From Actinophytocola xanthii (GTDB taxonomy: Bacteria > Actinomycetota > Actinomycetes > Mycobacteriales > Pseudonocardiaceae): a stretch of 64,000 bases of DNA. Below, in pieces: positions 61,805-64,000 of the stretch; positions within the stretch are counted from its first letter, which is position 1, and each line of letters begins with the position of its first letter. The notes under the pieces were generated by a model that saw nothing but the letters and a program-made list of their open reading frames with translations, had not been told where the DNA came from and did no database searches. A program made the translations under genes and the position numbers. The stretch covers positions 62,001 through 126,000 of the forward strand of contig NZ_MSIE01000016.1 of NCBI RefSeq assembly GCF_001921205.1, read 5' to 3'.

Positions 61805-62940
61805 ATGGCTTCCGCCCAGCCAGTGCACGACCGGCTCCGCGACACCATCTCGCGGCTGGTTCACCGCGGGCTTGGTGTGGAGGACTACTGGCGGGCGGTG
61901 AGCGATGCGTTGGATGGCGTGGTGCCGTCGGAGGGCTCCTGCCTGATGACGATGGACCCGGCGACCATGCTGCCGACCGCGGAGTTCGTCGAGAACGGGA
62001 TGCCCGCGGACGCGATCAGCCGGCTCGTCGAGATCGAGTTACGCGACCCGACTACACCAAGTGGGTCGACATGGCGCGCGCGGGTAGAACCGCAGCGAGC
62101 CTCAGCGACGTCACAGCGGGCGAGCTCGACCTCAGCCGGCGTCACCGGGAGGTCCGACGCCCCGGGGGCTACTCCGACGAACTCCGAGTCGTCCTGTCCA
62201 GCAGCACCGGCACGTGGGGCGCGCTCACCGTGTTCCGGGAGACGGGGCGCCCGCACTTCTCGCCTTCCGAGGTACGGCTCGTCACTTCGCTGACCGGCCT
62301 GGTCGCAGACGGGCTGCGCCGGTCGCTGCTACTGGACGACGCCCGCGCCGACCGCCACGACACCGGAATGCTCGTCCTGGCCCCCGATGACAGCGTCGAC
62401 CTCGCCAATCCGGTGGCCGAGGAATGGATCGACGAACTCGGTATCGGCACAAGGGCAGGCACGACGCTCCCACTGGTGATCCGCGCGGTCGCCAGGCAGG
62501 CCCGCGCCATCGGCGGCCGGGAGAAGGGGCAAGTGGGCGAAGGGAGCCCCAGACCAGCCAGAGCGCGCGTGCGCACCAAGGCAGGGCGTTGGGTGATAGT
62601 CCGGGCATCGCTGCTGGGCGAGGGCACGACGGCACCGGTCGCGATCCTGCTCGAAGCAGCCCGCCCGGCGGAGATGGCACCACTGCTGGCCGACGTGTAC
62701 GGCCTCACTTCCCAGGAGCGACGGGTCACCGAATGCGTCGCCCAAGGCCTGCCGACCAGACAGATCGCCAACCAGCTTCGGATGTCCACCTACACCGTTC
62801 AGGACCATCTGAAGTCGATCTTCTCCAAGACAGGCACCGGCTCCCGCGGCGACCTCGTCGCCCGCCTGTTCTTCGATCAGCGCGCCATGCGACTCACGGC
62901 TCCGACGGCAGTTCCACGTGAGTTGAGCGGTTTCCGGTAA
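61805..62940 (+). pseudogene. LuxR-family regulator, single-base frameshift
   Basis: Starts at ATG 61805 (ASAQPVHDRLRDTISRLVHRG) as a PAS/GAF-like sensor, frame 1. At 62046-62050 the frame is lost: IELRDP continues as TTPSG in frame 1, but RPDYTKWVDMARAGRTAASL follows naturally in the next frame, which runs to 62940 and carries a C-terminal LuxR HTH (LTSQERRVTECVAQGLPTRQIANQLRMSTYTVQDHLKSIFSKTG). One missing C in the run near 62047 explains it. The intact protein would have about 378 residues and resembles LuxR regulators with an N-terminal GAF. It may be a pseudogene, or the base may be a sequencing error. Confidence 0.8.
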
Positions 62941-63165
62941 CGGCGCATCTTTGACTTCCGCTCATGCCGCGGTGCGGGCAACCTTCCAGCGACCTCGCGT
63001 TCGGTGTGGGCGCCCGGTGGTTATACGACATGGCTAGGGACGCCAGCGCTTGAGGCCTCAAGGACACGCTCAGGCGACCGCATTGAATGGAGTACGCACC
63101 CATTCCGCACCCCAAGGGCTGGCTTGATGCCGGTCAAATTGCATGTTTTCGCTGGCCAGAACTGG

Positions 63166-63238
63166 TGGGGCCGAAGGGAGTCGAACCCTCACTGGCTGGA
63201 ACCTAAATCCAGTGCCTCTGCCGTTGGGCTACGGCCCC
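63166..63238 (-). tRNA. tRNA with UAG anticodon (Leu by codon) and short variable loop
   Basis: 73 bases on the minus strand. Acceptor stem of seven perfect pairs (GGGGCCG with CGGCCCC) with A73; a D arm with a 3-bp stem; anticodon stem CTGGA/TCCAG around loop TTTAGGT, giving anticodon UAG; variable region only five bases (CCAGT); T arm GAGGG-TTCGACT-CCCTT. UAG reads leucine codon CUA, and the anticodon stem-loop is like that of normal tRNA-Leu(UAG). True bacterial tRNA-Leu is class II with a long variable arm, which is missing here. The body resembles class I tRNAs such as Gln. CCA is not encoded. Its charging identity is uncertain. Confidence 0.85.
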
Positions 63239-63340
63239 GAGCGCCCGGGAGGCGCCGACGGACAGCGTATCGAGCCCCATGTGGCATTGGCTCACGACAT
63301 GCGGCTCCGAGTTCGTTACCATCCGACATGCCGGAGCAGC

Positions 63341-64000
63341 ATGAGCACGGATCGGGACGTGATCAGGATGCGGTTGCGGGTCTGGGTGGGCGTTGTCGCA
63401 GGGCTGGTGGGGTTGGTTGCGGGAGCAACGGCAGCGCCGGCGGTCGCCGAACGGGGTGGCGGCGGTGAGCAGGTCAGGCGGCAGCTCATCTACCCCGGCG
63501 GCGCCAGTTACCCCCGGGTCATTCGGCTCGAGCACAGCGGGCCGGCCAACGGGCGGGTTTTCGCCACCGTGGGCAGTGTGATCAACGGGGACAGCGTCGG
63601 CATCATTCTGGAGAGCACGGACGCCGGCGCCACGTTCGCGCATGTGGGGACCATCGCCGACCCTGAGGGGGCGGACGGGCGGGGGATGTGCTGCGGCACG
63701 TTGTTCGAGCTGCCGCGCCCGGTGGGGGACATGCCGGAGGGCACCCTGCTGTGGGCCACTACCGCGGGCTACCGGGTGCCGGAGGCCCAGCGGGCCGTCA
63801 AGCAACGACTCTGGGAGAGCCGCGACCTCGGGCGCACCTGGACCTTCAAGTCCGACATCGCCACCTCACCCAACCGGTACAACGCCTGGGAGCCCGAACT
63901 CTCCGTCGCGGCTGACGGGGCGCTTGTCGCCTTCTACGCGGACGAGACCGACAAGCCAACGCATGACCAAAAAATTGTTCAGGTTCGCTCGGTCGACGGG
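63341..64000 (+). CDS. Secreted sialidase-like beta-propeller protein (start only)
   Basis: Starts at ATG 63341, after GGAG; a GTG at 63359 is also possible. The frame runs off the window after 220 codons. A Sec signal peptide (VIRMRLRVWVGVVAGLVGLVAGATAAPAVA) is followed by a propeller domain with two Asp-box motifs, STDAGATF and SRDLGRTW, and by KQRLWESRDLG, NAWEPELSVAADGALVAFYADET. This fits the BNR/sialidase superfamily of secreted glycosidases or sugar-binding proteins; the catalytic residues would lie further on. Its promoter region (62941-63340) also holds the tRNA on the other strand. Confidence 0.8.
   Translation, partial: MSTDRDVIRMRLRVWVGVVAGLVGLVAGATAAPAVAERGGGGEQVRRQLIYPGGASYPRVIRLEHSGPANGRVFATVGSVINGDSVGIILESTDAGATFAHVGTIADPEGADGRGMCCGTLFELPRPVGDMPEGTLLWATTAGYRVPEAQRAVKQRLWESRDLGRTWTFKSDIATSPNRYNAWEPELSVAADGALVAFYADETDKPTHDQKIVQVRSVDG

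Noticed and set aside
63166-63238. tRNA as an amber suppressor
   Set aside because: The anticodon is UAG, which reads codon CUA; a suppressor of UAG codons would need anticodon CUA.

Overview
High-GC actinobacterial chromosome segment. GTG and TTG starts, four-base ATGA/GTGA overlaps, an iniBAC-type operon, a SARP/NB-ARC regulator, LCP protein, cholesterol oxidase and a HelD-like rifamycin-resistance ATPase point to a soil actinomycete. A Pseudonocardiaceae-like host is my inference, not something the sequence proves. There is no rRNA, CRISPR array, complete prophage or complete insertion sequence. There is one tRNA.

Layout. 0-3.1 kb: an IclR regulator with an Ldh-family oxidoreductase downstream (cut by the left edge), divergent from a cysteine-desulfurase-like PLP enzyme. 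3.2-7.2 kb: a signalling block with a hybrid kinase/receiver/PP2C/anti-sigma-kinase-like protein, a STAS anti-anti-sigma factor and a CsbD stress protein. 7.3-13.2 kb (minus strand): a histidine kinase/response regulator pair, an MMPL exporter, a condensation-fold protein without its catalytic histidines, and a DinB protein. 13.3-25.8 kb: an SLT-lysozyme/WXG-like protein, an MFS carrier, a membrane diguanylate cyclase, an XRE-SARP-NB-ARC-TPR regulator, a phospholipase A2/acyltransferase-like membrane fusion, an LCP ligase and an XRE regulator.

25.8-41.7 kb: two Baeyer-Villiger-type flavin monooxygenases, each with its own TetR regulator, flank an ini-like locus. That locus holds iniB, iniA and iniC homologues on the minus strand. 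Divergent from them are an Hsp70-like protein with a long disordered tail and a STAND/LuxR regulator resembling mycobacterial IniR. Together they look like a cell-envelope-stress module.

41.7-48.5 kb: a YciI protein and a Crp/Fnr regulator around a very long palindrome, then a rifamycin-resistance locus. This has a RAE-like inverted repeat, a rifamycin-glycosyltransferase-like gene interrupted by about 1.5 kb of foreign DNA (a methyltransferase and a frameshifted DUF6262 relic), and an intact helR-like gene. 48.5-54.5 kb: exonuclease III, a DapB-like/AhpD-like pair, secreted cholesterol oxidase under a KstR-like palindrome, and a D-cysteine-desulfhydrase-family enzyme. 54.6-64 kb: an ArsR/MFS pair, a secreted RHS protein coupled to a small membrane protein (toxin/immunity-like), decayed DNA, a VOC/DHFR-like pair, a frameshifted LuxR gene, a class-I-shaped tRNA with a UAG anticodon, and the start of a secreted sialidase-like protein.

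The most unusual items are the PLA2-acyltransferase fusion, the interrupted RAE-rgt-helR cassette, the ini locus with its Trp-motif Hsp70 tail, the RHS/small-membrane-protein pair, the UAG tRNA, and a pair of micro-ORFs (M-x-D-R-D-L) that differ mostly at synonymous positions.
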